The position numbers and the translations under genes are program-made. From DRPG01 sp964655065 (GTDB taxonomy: Bacteria; Myxococcota_A; UBA796; GCA-2862545): 64,000 nt of DNA. The DNA lies in the NCBI GenBank assembly GCA_964655065.1, contig CAZZLC010000001.1:186001-250000 (forward strand). The letters are read 5' to 3'. Shown piece after piece: positions 7,952 through 16,462 of this stretch. Under the pieces are notes generated by a model that saw only the letters and a program-made list of their open reading frames with translations, made no database searches and was not told the DNA's origin. Positions within the stretch are counted from its first letter, which is position 1. Each line of letters begins with the position of its first letter.

Positions 7952-8763
7952 AGGTGCACCTCGACGGTGTTGGTCAGCCGGAGGTCGGTCTCTCGCAGAC
8001 CCTGTGGAGGCTGGGTGTCGATGCGGAGTCGGCCCTCGAGCCCAAACGCCAGCGCCTCGGTCACCCGCACCCGCACCTTGACCTCCTCGAGGAACTGCAC
8101 GTCGCGCCAGTCCTCCACGTTCGGCTGGACATAGGTGGTGCCGAGCAGGTCGAGCTTCTTGTCCAGCAGCTGGATCTCGGCGGTCAGGTACGCGTTGATG
8201 CGGTGGTTCAGTACGCGTTCGGGGTCCACGTCCTCGGAGCGATCTTCGTACTCGACCATGTAGCCGAGCCCTGCCCACAGCCGACCCCGGGGGGCTTCCG
8301 CCGCGAACCGCAGGCCGGCCCCGCCCACCGCTCGGAGATCGAGTGCGAGCACGACGTCGTTGCCCGCCTGCGCGAAGGCCTCGACGCCGAACCGGCGCAC
8401 GATCATGCGGGTGTAGCGAACGTGGGTGAGCCGCGAGTCGACCACCACGGTGCGTTCGTCGCTGCTGCCGATGGTGCGGCGGCCGTAGTTTCCGAACACC
8501 ACGAACCGGTCCCGGAACCACGAGATCGGGGTCTCCTCGTCGTCGCCCTCGCGGTCCTTCGGAGGCACGTCGGCGGCGAACGGGCGACTCACGTGGAAGG
8601 CAGCGTCGAGGCCGAGATCGAGGAACTGCACGTTGCCGAGGGCGAACCCGAATCGACCCTGGGCATCGAAGCCCGTGCCGGGCTTCTTGCCGTACTCGAC
8701 GAGCGGCGCGACGTTGACCTGTGCGTGCGCCGGACCAGCCAGCAGCGCGAGAACGATGACCAT
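7948..8763 (-). CDS. exported protein, probable outer-membrane or periplasmic
   Basis: The product is 271 residues with a cleavable signal peptide (LALLAGPAHAQ, cleavage near residue 14). The rest alternates short polar and aromatic strands (GRFGFALGNVQFLDLGLDAAF, RLWAGLGYMVEYED, LTNTVEVHL at the very end), a pattern consistent with a beta-barrel or beta-sandwich secreted protein. I do not recognise a family. It lies 60 bases downstream of the FAD subunit of the molybdenum hydroxylase on the same strand, separated by a GC hairpin, so co-transcription is uncertain. Confidence 0.55.
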   Translation of the reverse strand: MVIVLALLAGPAHAQVNVAPLVEYGKKPGTGFDAQGRFGFALGNVQFLDLGLDAAFHVSRPFAADVPPKDREGDDEETPISWFRDRFVVFGNYGRRTIGSSDERTVVVDSRLTHVRYTRMIVRRFGVEAFAQAGNDVVLALDLRAVGGAGLRFAAEAPRGRLWAGLGYMVEYEDRSEDVDPERVLNHRINAYLTAEIQLLDKKLDLLGTTYVQPNVEDWRDVQFLEEVKVRVRVTEALAFGLEGRLRIDTQPPQGLRETDLRLTNTVEVHL

Positions 8764-8773
8764 AGGGGGCTCC

Positions 8774-8788
8774 GGGGGCTCCGCCCCC
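8774..8788 (-). terminator. GC-rich hairpin between the FAD subunit and exported-protein genes
   Basis: Plus-strand GGGGGC and GCCCCC form a 6-bp stem around the 3-base loop TCC, in the 60-base gap after the molybdenum hydroxylase genes. There is no T-tract on the reverse-strand transcript, so it may be only an attenuating or processing hairpin. It sits 10-25 bases upstream of the next start codon. Confidence 0.3.
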
Positions 8789-8823
8789 GTGTAACCGCGA
8801 TGCCGCCCGTTCCCCTTCGCCGC

Positions 8824-9837
8824 TCAGGTCCCCTCGTTGGGTGAGGGGGCGCGAACACCGGGCCGCAGCTCGAGGAGCCCCCGCAGGGTCTCGACGCGCG
8901 CGAGGAGCCGTCGCCACTCGGGCTCGCCGTGGATCTGCGGCTGCGGACGGGCCTGCTTGAACGCCCGCTCGGCGAACGCAATCGCCGCCTCGTCCGTGAT
9001 GGGTGCCCCGACGAGCTCGTCGGTCCCCTTCAGCACCTTGGGCTGCGGCAGCATCGCCCCGAGCACCACGGTGAGCGACCGGCAGACGTCCCCGTCGAAG
9101 GTGCCGGTCAGGGCCACGGAGAGCTGCGGGTAGTCGACGGCCTGCCGGGCGCGGACCTTGCGATACACGCTGCGGTGACCCGCTTCCGGTCGAGGAACCA
9201 CCACCTCGGTCAGCAGCGCCTCGTCAGGGATGGTCCGGTGCTCCTCGCGGCGGCCGTCGGTGGTGAAGAGGTCGGTCAGCCCAACGTCTCGTTGCCCGTC
9301 CACGGTGGCGAACCGCACCGTCGCGCCGAGCGCGGTGAGCATGGGCACGGAGTCGGAGCTCTGGGCGGCCACGCACGCCTTCGCACTGCCGATGACGTGG
9401 CACCAGTGCCCGTCCTTCTTGAGGCAGAAGCCCACCGCGGTCCGCCACGCCTCGGTCTGATTGTAGAAGAGGCAGCGCGTGTCGAGCAGCACGTTGCCGC
9501 CGACCGTGCCCATGCGCCGGTGCTGGGGCCCGGCGATGGTCGAGGCGGCCTGGGACAGCCCGGGCAGGTGATCCTGGACGGCGGGGTCGGTGGCGAGCGC
9601 GTGGATGGTGGTGCGAGCCCCGATCCGGATGGCGTCATCGTCGACGGTGACGTGGTTCAGCCCGGCGAGCCGATCGAGCGAGATCAGGTGGGAGGGCGCG
9701 TCGAGCCCGTGCTTCAGGTTCGGCAGGAGGTCGGTTCCCCCCGCGACGTAGCGCGAGGCGGGGTGCTCCCGGCGCATCGCCACCGCCTCGTCGACGGAGG
9801 TGGGCCGAAGCACCTCGAAGGCAGGCATGCGGAGCAT
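8824..9837 (-). CDS. FAD-binding subunit of a xanthine oxidase-family enzyme, 4-hydroxybenzoyl-CoA reductase beta-like
   Basis: This is a 337-residue medium subunit of a molybdenum hydroxylase, passing electrons between FAD and iron-sulfur clusters. FAD-binding motifs are YVAGGTDLLPNLKHG (about 30-44) and the TIAGPQHRRMGTVGGNVL block near residue 100-118. An extra loop carries four cysteines spaced C-x15-C-x7-C-x8-C at about residues 122-155. I recall this as the spacing that ligates an additional [4Fe-4S] cluster in the beta subunit of Thauera 4-hydroxybenzoyl-CoA reductase; ordinary xanthine oxidase FAD domains lack it. ATG 9837 overlaps the stop of the upstream subunit gene (ATGA). The substrate is not proven by sequence. 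Confidence 0.85.
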   Translation of the reverse strand: MLRMPAFEVLRPTSVDEAVAMRREHPASRYVAGGTDLLPNLKHGLDAPSHLISLDRLAGLNHVTVDDDAIRIGARTTIHALATDPAVQDHLPGLSQAASTIAGPQHRRMGTVGGNVLLDTRCLFYNQTEAWRTAVGFCLKKDGHWCHVIGSAKACVAAQSSDSVPMLTALGATVRFATVDGQRDVGLTDLFTTDGRREEHRTIPDEALLTEVVVPRPEAGHRSVYRKVRARQAVDYPQLSVALTGTFDGDVCRSLTVVLGAMLPQPKVLKGTDELVGAPITDEAAIAFAERAFKQARPQPQIHGEPEWRRLLARVETLRGLLELRPGVRAPSPNEGT

Positions 9838-12680
9838 CAGCGACCCTCCTGGGCGAGAATGGCCGCCCGCACGCGCTCGGGGGTGAACGGCGTGGTGCGG
9901 AGCCGGACCCCCACCGCGTCGGCGATCGCGTTGGCGATGGCGGGAATCGCAGGGTGCAGCGGCCCCTCCCCCGCCTCCTTCGCCCCGTAGGGCCCGCCGG
10001 GGTCGATGGACTCCACGATCGACGCCGCGATTCTCGGGGTATCGAGCGAGGTCGCGAGCCGGTAGTCGAGCAGGCTCGGGCCGATGTGCAGGCCGCGCGT
10101 CCGGTCGTGGCCCTCGGGGACGCGGCGCCGGGCGTCCATGCCGTCGTAGTAGGCCATGTCCTCGAGCAGGGCTTCGCTCGCCCCCATGTACACGGAACCC
10201 TCGATCTGTCCCTCGACCATCACGGGGTTGATCGCGCGCCCGCAGTCGTGGGCAGCCCAGATCCGCTTCACCAGCACCCGGCCAGTCTCGGCGTCGACCT
10301 CGACCTCGGCGACGTGGGCGGTCGCGCTGTAGGCCGGAGAGGCGCCGATGCTGCCGCCCCGGTAGTCCCCGCCGAGCTCGCGCGTACGGAAGCCGCCGCT
10401 CGTCGACAGCGGACGCCCGAGCTTGGCCTCGGCGAGCTGAAGCACCTGGCGAACGTCGGCCTCCACCTCGCCGCCGCGGTGGTGGTAGCGACCGAGCCCC
10501 ACCACGACATCCTCGGGGTCGCAGCTCCACGCCTCGGCCATCGTGCTCACCATCACGTCGCGCAGCGCCCTTCCCGCCTCCTGCGCGGCGAGCCCCGCCA
10601 TGTAGGTGACGCGCGACGAGTAGGCACCGAGATCGATGGGTGTGAGGTCGGTGTCGCCGGTCACGATCCGGATGTCGTCCGGCCGCACCCCGGTCTCCTC
10701 GGCCACCACGTAGGCGAGCATGCCGTTGCTGCCCTGTCCGATGTCGTTGGTGCCGGAGAACACCGTGATGCGACCGCTCCGATCGGCCAGGATCTGCACG
10801 CCCGACTGCGGCATCTCGTTCGGGTAGATCGGGTACGCGGTGCCGCTGATGTACATGCTGGTAGCGACACCGAGCCCCTGTCCGTAGGGGAGCTTCCCCC
10901 AACGGTCTCGCCAGCCGCTCGCCGCCTCGACCGCATCGAGGCACTCGCGGATGCCGCAGCTCGGCACGAGCTGGCCGTTGATCGTCGTCTCCCCCGCCTC
11001 CATCGCGTTGCGGCGGCGGATCTCGATCGGGTCGAGGTCGAGCTTCGCCGCGAGCTCGTCCAGCGCGGTCTCGAGGGGAAACCGGGGCTGCACCGAGCCG
11101 TGACCCCGCTTTGGGCCGCAGCACGGCGTGTTCGTGTAGACCCGTCGCGAGCGGAAGCGGTAGCTGCCGAAGCGCAGCGGCCCCGGCAGCAGCTGGCCTG
11201 CGTAGTAGGTCGTGACCAGCCCGAAGGAGTGGTAGGCGCCGCCGTCGAGCACGATGTCGTTGTCGACCGCGGTGACGTGACCCTCGGCGTCCGCTGCGAT
11301 CCGGAAGCGGAAGTCCATGGGGTGCCGGCCGCGATGGGCGTAGAACACCTCCTCGCGCGTGTAGAGGAGCTTGACGGGTCGGCCCGTGCGCTTGGCGAGC
11401 AACGCGGTGCAGAACTCGAGGTCGAAGGGCTCGGACTTGCCGCCGAACGCGCCGCCGAGCGCGGGCTGCACCACGCGGATGCTCGCCTCGTCGATCTCGA
11501 GGACCCTGGCGAGCTCGCGGTGCAGGTAGTGCATGACCTGGGTCGAGGAGTACAGCGTGAGCCGGCCGTCCTCGTCGAAGGTGGCCACCGCGCAGTGGGG
11601 CTCGATGGGGGCGTGCGTCGAGCCCCGATAGTGCCAGTCGCCCTCGACCACGGCCGCGGCCTCGGTCAGCGCGGCATCGACGTCGCCGAACGCCAGCTCG
11701 ACCTGCTTGCAGACGTTGTCGGTCCGGGGCCGGTCCTTCCAGTCGCGCTCGTGGACCAGCGGGGCCTCCTCGGCCAGGGCCTCGTCGATGCCGACCACGG
11801 CGTCGAGCACCTCGTAGTCGACGTCGATCAGCCGGAGCGCTGCGTTGGCCGTGTCCTCGTCGACCGCGGCCACCGCGGCCACCGCGTCGCCGACGTAGCG
11901 GACCTTCTCGGTGGCCAGCGCGTGCTCGTCGGGAGTCCAGGGGATCACGCAGTACGGCGTGGGCAGATCGCGGCCGGTGATCACGCCGAACACCCCGGGC
12001 AGGGCCTCGGCCCGGCGGGTGTCGATGGACCGGATCCGCGCGTGGGCGTGGGGGCTGCGCAAGATCTTGGCGTGGGCCATGCGCGGGAAGGTGAGGTCGT
12101 CGGTGTACCGCGTGCTGCCGGTCGCCTTGCCGATCGCATCCCCCTTGCGGCCGCGACGCCCCACCACGTTGAACCCGTCGCGGGCATCGCCGTAGGCCAT
12201 GGGTACGTGGCGCGCGGCGTTGGTCTGGGCCGCTGCGAGCACCGCCTCGAAGATCTTGGTGTACCCGGTGCAGCGGCAGAGGTTGCCCGACAGCGCCTCG
12301 GCCACGTCGTCGACCGTGGGGTCGGGGTTCCGCTGGAGCAGCGCGTGGGCCGAGAGGATCATCGCCGGCTGGCAGAAGCCACACTGCAGGGCCCCCTTCG
12401 CGTCGAAGGCCCGCTGCAGCGCGCTCGGCCCCTCGGCGTCGGCGAGGCCCTCGATGGTGGTGGTCGCCTGGTCCTGATGGGCCATCGCGAGCGTGCAGCA
12501 CGCGAGGACGGGCTCGCCGTCGACCAGCACGGTGCAGGCGCCGCAGTCGCCCTTGTCGCAGCCCTGCTTCGACCCCGTGAGACCGAGCGTGTAGCGCAGC
12601 ACCTCGAGCAGCGTGTGGTGGGCGGGCGCGGCGACCTCGACCTCCTCGCCGTTGACGGTGAGGGAGAAGACCTGTTTCAT
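9837..12680 (-). CDS. fused [2Fe-2S] and molybdopterin subunits of a xanthine oxidase-family enzyme
   Basis: The 947-residue protein joins two normally separate subunits. Residues 1-160 are the small iron-sulfur subunit: a plant-type [2Fe-2S] site (GCDKGDCGACTV ... ACC) and a second one (QCGFCQPAM ... NLCRCTGY). From about 175 onward is the molybdenum catalytic subunit, with ALGGAFGGKSEP, the KRGHGSVQPRF active-site segment in the position where xanthine oxidases have a different Arg loop, and GPYGAKEAGEGP near residue 900 with the catalytic Glu. Together with the next gene it gives a complete Fe-S/FAD/Mo enzyme resembling 4-hydroxybenzoyl-CoA reductase. The start overlaps the cyclophilin stop by four bases. 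Confidence 0.88.
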   Translation of the reverse strand: MKQVFSLTVNGEEVEVAAPAHHTLLEVLRYTLGLTGSKQGCDKGDCGACTVLVDGEPVLACCTLAMAHQDQATTTIEGLADAEGPSALQRAFDAKGALQCGFCQPAMILSAHALLQRNPDPTVDDVAEALSGNLCRCTGYTKIFEAVLAAAQTNAARHVPMAYGDARDGFNVVGRRGRKGDAIGKATGSTRYTDDLTFPRMAHAKILRSPHAHARIRSIDTRRAEALPGVFGVITGRDLPTPYCVIPWTPDEHALATEKVRYVGDAVAAVAAVDEDTANAALRLIDVDYEVLDAVVGIDEALAEEAPLVHERDWKDRPRTDNVCKQVELAFGDVDAALTEAAAVVEGDWHYRGSTHAPIEPHCAVATFDEDGRLTLYSSTQVMHYLHRELARVLEIDEASIRVVQPALGGAFGGKSEPFDLEFCTALLAKRTGRPVKLLYTREEVFYAHRGRHPMDFRFRIAADAEGHVTAVDNDIVLDGGAYHSFGLVTTYYAGQLLPGPLRFGSYRFRSRRVYTNTPCCGPKRGHGSVQPRFPLETALDELAAKLDLDPIEIRRRNAMEAGETTINGQLVPSCGIRECLDAVEAASGWRDRWGKLPYGQGLGVATSMYISGTAYPIYPNEMPQSGVQILADRSGRITVFSGTNDIGQGSNGMLAYVVAEETGVRPDDIRIVTGDTDLTPIDLGAYSSRVTYMAGLAAQEAGRALRDVMVSTMAEAWSCDPEDVVVGLGRYHHRGGEVEADVRQVLQLAEAKLGRPLSTSGGFRTRELGGDYRGGSIGASPAYSATAHVAEVEVDAETGRVLVKRIWAAHDCGRAINPVMVEGQIEGSVYMGASEALLEDMAYYDGMDARRRVPEGHDRTRGLHIGPSLLDYRLATSLDTPRIAASIVESIDPGGPYGAKEAGEGPLHPAIPAIANAIADAVGVRLRTTPFTPERVRAAILAQEGR

Positions 12681-13408
12681 GGCAGCTCCGCCGAGGGCGT
12701 CTCGACCACCTCGGCCCGAAGGACGCGGTCGACGTCGGGGAAGTTGGCGTCGAGCACGGCGTTGCCCTTGGCGATGATGTCCGTCTGCCGGGGGCCGGGA
12801 CCACGCGGGGCTCCCTCGCCCGTGACGTGCAGCGCATCGACGACGTCCATGCCCTCGACCACCTCGGCGAACGGGGCGAACCCCAGTCGGTCGAGGGAGG
12901 TGTTGTCGGTCAGGTTCACGAACAGCTGCGTCGTGCGCGAGTCGGGGACGTTGCGCATGGCGAAGGTGACCCGGCCCCGGGTGTTCGACGACATCACGGG
13001 GTCGTCGGGGAAGCCCTCGTCACGCCACGCCTTGGTGACCTTGGGGTTGGCCGCGAGCCCGAACTGCGCCACGAACCCCTCGATGGTGCGGAAGAAGGCG
13101 CTGCCGTCGTAGAACCCGGCTTCGACGAGGTTGTAGAACCGGTCGGCCGCGTGCGGCGACCACGCGCGCCGCACCCGCACGAGGATGTCGCCCTCGGAGG
13201 TCACGAGCCGCACGTCGTAGACGCTGGGCGCCTGCTTCGTGGCCAGCTTCGGGTTCAGCAGGACGGGCGACGCATCGTCGGCGAGGGCGTAGGTGGGAGT
13301 GGTCGTGGCCTGCCGCGGAGCCGCCTCGGCCTCCGGGACTGCCGGGTCCGGAGGGGGCGTCGCCTTTGGACAGCCGGCCATCACGGCCAACCAGATCCAC
13401 GTCGTCAT
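12677..13408 (-). CDS. cyclophilin-type peptidyl-prolyl isomerase lipoprotein
   Basis: Would catalyse cis-trans isomerisation of X-Pro bonds in the cell envelope. The 243-residue precursor starts with a short signal and a lipobox (AVMAGC; Cys near residue 13), then a Pro/Ala linker. A cyclophilin domain from about residue 66 onward has the active-site FFRTIEGFVAQFG (Arg, Phe and Gln kept) and a later GFAPFAEVVEGMDVVD. It is 10 bases downstream of a kinase gene and overlaps the molybdenum enzyme gene by 4 bases, so it is expressed with both. A role in maturing exported proteins is an inference. Confidence 0.85.
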   Translation of the reverse strand: MTTWIWLAVMAGCPKATPPPDPAVPEAEAAPRQATTTPTYALADDASPVLLNPKLATKQAPSVYDVRLVTSEGDILVRVRRAWSPHAADRFYNLVEAGFYDGSAFFRTIEGFVAQFGLAANPKVTKAWRDEGFPDDPVMSSNTRGRVTFAMRNVPDSRTTQLFVNLTDNTSLDRLGFAPFAEVVEGMDVVDALHVTGEGAPRGPGPRQTDIIAKGNAVLDANFPDVDRVLRAEVVETPSAELP

Positions 13409-13417
13409 CGGTGCACC

Positions 13418-15457
13418 TCAGTCCATCAACGAAAGCACATCCGCTGCCCGACGTTCGAGCTTGTCGTGGCCACCGACGAGCAGGCGCTCGACCTCGGACC
13501 GCAGCGTGCGCCGATCGTCGGGGGGCAGCGCCTCGACCGCGTCGAGGGTCGCGAGCTGGATGTCGAGCGATCGCCGACGGAGCCCCCCGATCAGGAGCCC
13601 GGGTCGACTGCCCCGACCCCGCAGCACCTTGGCCGCCTGCAGCGCGAAGTTCTCCTCGCCCTCGGCGAGCTGCCAGCCGGCATGGTCCTGGAGGATCGCG
13701 ACGTGGGGGTCGTCGTCGGTCATGAGGGCGACGATCGCCATCCAGGCCGCTCGACGGACGGACGGGTCGGGGTCGTCCCGCATCACGACCCCGAGCTCGT
13801 GGCGCGACTGAGCGTCGGTCCGGTAGGCCGCGTTCTTGATGCCTCGCTTGCGCACCGAGGGGTCGCCGTTGGCGAGGTAACCCTGCAACTCGACGGTCGG
13901 CTCCGGTTCGGGCTCTCGAGGGGCCTCGGGCTCGGTGGCCCCGATGGCGGCGATGGCGTCGACGACCTCCTCCAGCGGATCGGGGGCCACGGGCTCCGGC
14001 GCATCGGGCTCCGGCAGCGCCGGCAGCGGCACCGGCGACACCACCGCCTGCGGAACCGGCTCGGTGGCCATGGTCAGCGGCTCCTCTCCGGGAGGTTCGG
14101 CCGCCACCACGGACGGCGGCGCCTCGGGCTCGGGGATCGGCTCCGGAACGGGTTCGGAGCCCTCGGGTTCAGCCACGATCGGCTCGGTGGGCTCGGGCTC
14201 CGCCGGTTCCGGTTCGGGGACCGGCTCGAGCGTGGCCTGGACGGCTGGGGAGGGGATGCGGGGGGCGGTCGTGGGCGGTTCGACGGTCGCCTGGGTCGCG
14301 GGAGCCACCGCCGTCGGGGCATCGACGGCCTCGTCGCGGTTCAGCTGCAGAGCCACGATCGCCGCTGTCGCGGCGGCTGCGGCCATCAGGCCCCCGACCA
14401 GGATCCCCGCGACGACCACGATGCCGATCCGCGCGCGCCGGGGGAGCGGAGTGCCGGGAGCGCCGGAGCGGACGATCGACGCCGCGGGATCGGCCTCCGG
14501 ATCGCTCTCCGCCGGGTTCATCGTGGTCTGGCTCGTCGTCGACCGATGGCTGATCGGCGGCGCGGCGTGCTCGCGGGGCCGGACGTTGTCGAACGGGACG
14601 GGGCTGCTCAACGGAGGCCGTCCGCCGAGCCAGAGCCGGCGCAGCTCGTCGACGGTCTGGGGGCGATCGGCGACGTCGACCTGCAGCGCCGCCTCGATGG
14701 CCGCGACCATGCCCGGCGGCGTGCCCGGGCGCCGCTCGAGGATCGGCGTGTAGCGGGCCTCGGCGACCTGGTTCAGCGTGTCGAGCAGGTCCTCGCCCTC
14801 GAACGCGCGCTCCTTCGTGAGCAGCTCGTAGAGGATCGCCCCGAGCGCGAAGATGTCGGCCGTGGTCCCGATGTTCTTTGAGTCGCGCGCCTGCTCCGGG
14901 GCCATGTAGTTGGGCGTGCCCATGGTCACGCCGGTGCGGGTGTGGCCCGAGTGGTTGCCGTCGCCCGCCAGCACCTTCGCGATCCCGAAGTCGGCGACCT
15001 TGGGGATCCAGGTGTCGTGCGAGGGCTGCAGCAGGATGTTCGCGGGCTTCAGGTCGCGATGCACGAGCCCGTGACGGTGCGCCTCCTCGACTCCGCGCAG
15101 GATCCCCTGGGCGAGGTGGTCGGCCTGGGCGAGGGTGGGCGGCGACTCGATGAGCAGCTCGTCGAGGTTGGGTCCCTCCACGAACTCCATGATGAGCCCA
15201 GGGGCGCCGCTGGTCAGGGTGACGAGGTCGGTCACCTTCACCACGTTCTCGTGCTGCAGAGAGGCCTGCAGCCGCCCTTCCATGAGGAGCCGCGAGCGAA
15301 TGGTGCTGGACGCCACGCTGAGCACCTTGAGCGCGTGGGCGGTGCCGAGCTGCTGGTGCCGGACCTTCACCACCGTGGCCATTCCGCCCTGGCCGACGAA
15401 CGACTCGACGACGTAGCGGTCGATCACGGTTCCGGGGTTCAGCGCTTCGACATCCAT
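13418..15457 (-). CDS. membrane Ser/Thr protein kinase with C-terminal HEAT-like repeats
   Basis: This is a 679-residue Hanks-type kinase. The kinase domain spans about residues 15-275: glycine loop GQGGMATVV, VAIK-type lysine in HALKVL, catalytic HRDLKPANIL, DFGIAK in place of DFG, and activation-segment GTPNYMAPEQ. One transmembrane helix follows at about 355-380. A long linker rich in Glu and Pro leads to a C-terminal domain of two to three short helical HEAT-like repeats (DPSVRKRGIKNA, DPSVRRAAWMAI). The start is ATG 15455-15457 with GGAG about nine bases upstream; the frame is open further upstream but overlaps the preceding gene. Confidence 0.9.
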   Translation of the reverse strand: MDVEALNPGTVIDRYVVESFVGQGGMATVVKVRHQQLGTAHALKVLSVASSTIRSRLLMEGRLQASLQHENVVKVTDLVTLTSGAPGLIMEFVEGPNLDELLIESPPTLAQADHLAQGILRGVEEAHRHGLVHRDLKPANILLQPSHDTWIPKVADFGIAKVLAGDGNHSGHTRTGVTMGTPNYMAPEQARDSKNIGTTADIFALGAILYELLTKERAFEGEDLLDTLNQVAEARYTPILERRPGTPPGMVAAIEAALQVDVADRPQTVDELRRLWLGGRPPLSSPVPFDNVRPREHAAPPISHRSTTSQTTMNPAESDPEADPAASIVRSGAPGTPLPRRARIGIVVVAGILVGGLMAAAAATAAIVALQLNRDEAVDAPTAVAPATQATVEPPTTAPRIPSPAVQATLEPVPEPEPAEPEPTEPIVAEPEGSEPVPEPIPEPEAPPSVVAAEPPGEEPLTMATEPVPQAVVSPVPLPALPEPDAPEPVAPDPLEEVVDAIAAIGATEPEAPREPEPEPTVELQGYLANGDPSVRKRGIKNAAYRTDAQSRHELGVVMRDDPDPSVRRAAWMAIVALMTDDDPHVAILQDHAGWQLAEGEENFALQAAKVLRGRGSRPGLLIGGLRRRSLDIQLATLDAVEALPPDDRRTLRSEVERLLVGGHDKLERRAADVLSLMD

Positions 15458-16113
15458 CGGGGCCGCTCCGTAGGCCGCCCACCCGGCCTGGCGGACAGCG
15501 AGAACAGGATACCCGCCGACTTGTCGCGTAGCCATGGCGAGACCCCCACCACGGCCCGTCGCTTCGGCGTCGACCTATCGACACGCAACCCCACCCTTCT
15601 CCGAACCCGATTGTTCTGGCGCTGCTGAAGCACGGCCGCCGTCAGCGTCACCAGGCGCCCGGTGAGCGCGACCGCGGCGAGCTGGCGGCGCTCCGCCTGG
15701 GTCAGCTCCGTGGCATCGGGAGCGGCGGCCAGACTGGCGGCGAGGTCCACGGCGGCCGCGGCGGACGCGGTGTAGCCGAACACGGGCAGCGGGGCGTCGG
15801 CCAACTTGTCGAGCGCGTGGGCCGAGGTGAGCGAGGTGAACGCCATCGTGGGGATGGCGACGGCCTCCATGGTGCCGCCGAACCGGTAGAGCCCCGGCAG
15901 ATCGGCGAGACCGCCGATGACCTCGAGCGTGACCCCGACGGCTCCGACCGCCGCGGCGACCCCGTAAGCCCCGCGGGAACGCCGTTCCCGCTCGAGGAAC
16001 CGCTCCTTGCTGGGATCGAACACGTTGGCCGGCTCGGGGGGCGGACTGGCGAGCGCCTCCGGATCGGGGTCTGCCGCCAGCGCGGGAGCGAACACCAGCC
16101 ATCCGAGACTCAT
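15439..16113 (-). CDS. exported/membrane protein of unknown function
   Basis: The product is 224 residues. An N-terminal signal (LGWLVFAPALAADP, cleavage near residue 14) is followed by a Pro-rich, charged stretch and then several Ala/Gly-rich hydrophobic segments (about 48-68, 85-100 and 108-130), suggesting a small integral membrane protein. The C-terminal 40 residues are Arg-rich. No family is recognised. The last 19 bases overlap the kinase start region, and it follows a small lipoprotein by 16 bases, so it is part of a kinase-lipoprotein-membrane protein-kinase run. Confidence 0.55.
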   Translation of the reverse strand: MSLGWLVFAPALAADPDPEALASPPPEPANVFDPSKERFLERERRSRGAYGVAAAVGAVGVTLEVIGGLADLPGLYRFGGTMEAVAIPTMAFTSLTSAHALDKLADAPLPVFGYTASAAAAVDLAASLAAAPDATELTQAERRQLAAVALTGRLVTLTAAVLQQRQNNRVRRRVGLRVDRSTPKRRAVVGVSPWLRDKSAGILFSLSARPGGRPTERPRWMSKR

Positions 16114-16129
16114 GCGGAGACCCCCTCAC

Positions 16130-16462
16130 TCACTCGGGCTTGTCGCCGCAGAACGCGAGCTGTCCACAGTCGACGACATAGTTGACGTCGAGCTCGTCGG
16201 CGGTGCAGTCGAAGAAGGCGCCCCAGGTCTCGACCTGGTCGATGCACAGCTCGAGGAAGCTCTCGTTCTCGGCGCGAACACAAGGTCGCCCGGCGGTCTG
16301 CTCGCGACAGGCGCAGAAGGCCGCGATGCCCTGCAGACAGCGCTCCTCGCGGACCAGGAGGCCCGAGTCGACGGGTTCGTCCGGCGTGCTCCGGACCCAG
16401 AGGTCCACGATCCCGCAGCCCGACGCGAGCAGCGCTACCGAGACGAGGGCGGGGGTCCTCAA
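16130..16462 (-). CDS. small 8-Cys lipoprotein
   Basis: The product is a 110-residue precursor starting at TTG 16462, which overlaps the kinase stop (TTGA). The signal sequence (TPALVSVALLASGC) ends in a lipobox with Cys near residue 17. The mature part contains eight further cysteines spread over about 60 residues, enough for four disulfides. An ATG start further upstream would put the lipobox far inside the protein, so TTG is preferred. A second lipoprotein of the same length and cysteine count lies at 57298-57630. The pairing with an upstream membrane kinase suggests surface sensing, which is inference only. Confidence 0.65.
   Translation of the reverse strand: MRTPALVSVALLASGCGIVDLWVRSTPDEPVDSGLLVREERCLQGIAAFCACREQTAGRPCVRAENESFLELCIDQVETWGAFFDCTADELDVNYVVDCGQLAFCGDKPE

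Noticed and set aside
9954..13112. 1052-codon plus-strand open frame opposite the molybdenum hydroxylase
   Set aside because: It is antisense to a clearly coding gene; extreme GC at third positions keeps opposite frames open. Its product is low-complexity His/Gly/Arg-rich without motifs.
14060..14330. Pro/Glu-rich repeated codons in the kinase linker as a possible tandem DNA repeat
   Set aside because: The repetition is low-complexity protein sequence without an exact DNA repeat unit.
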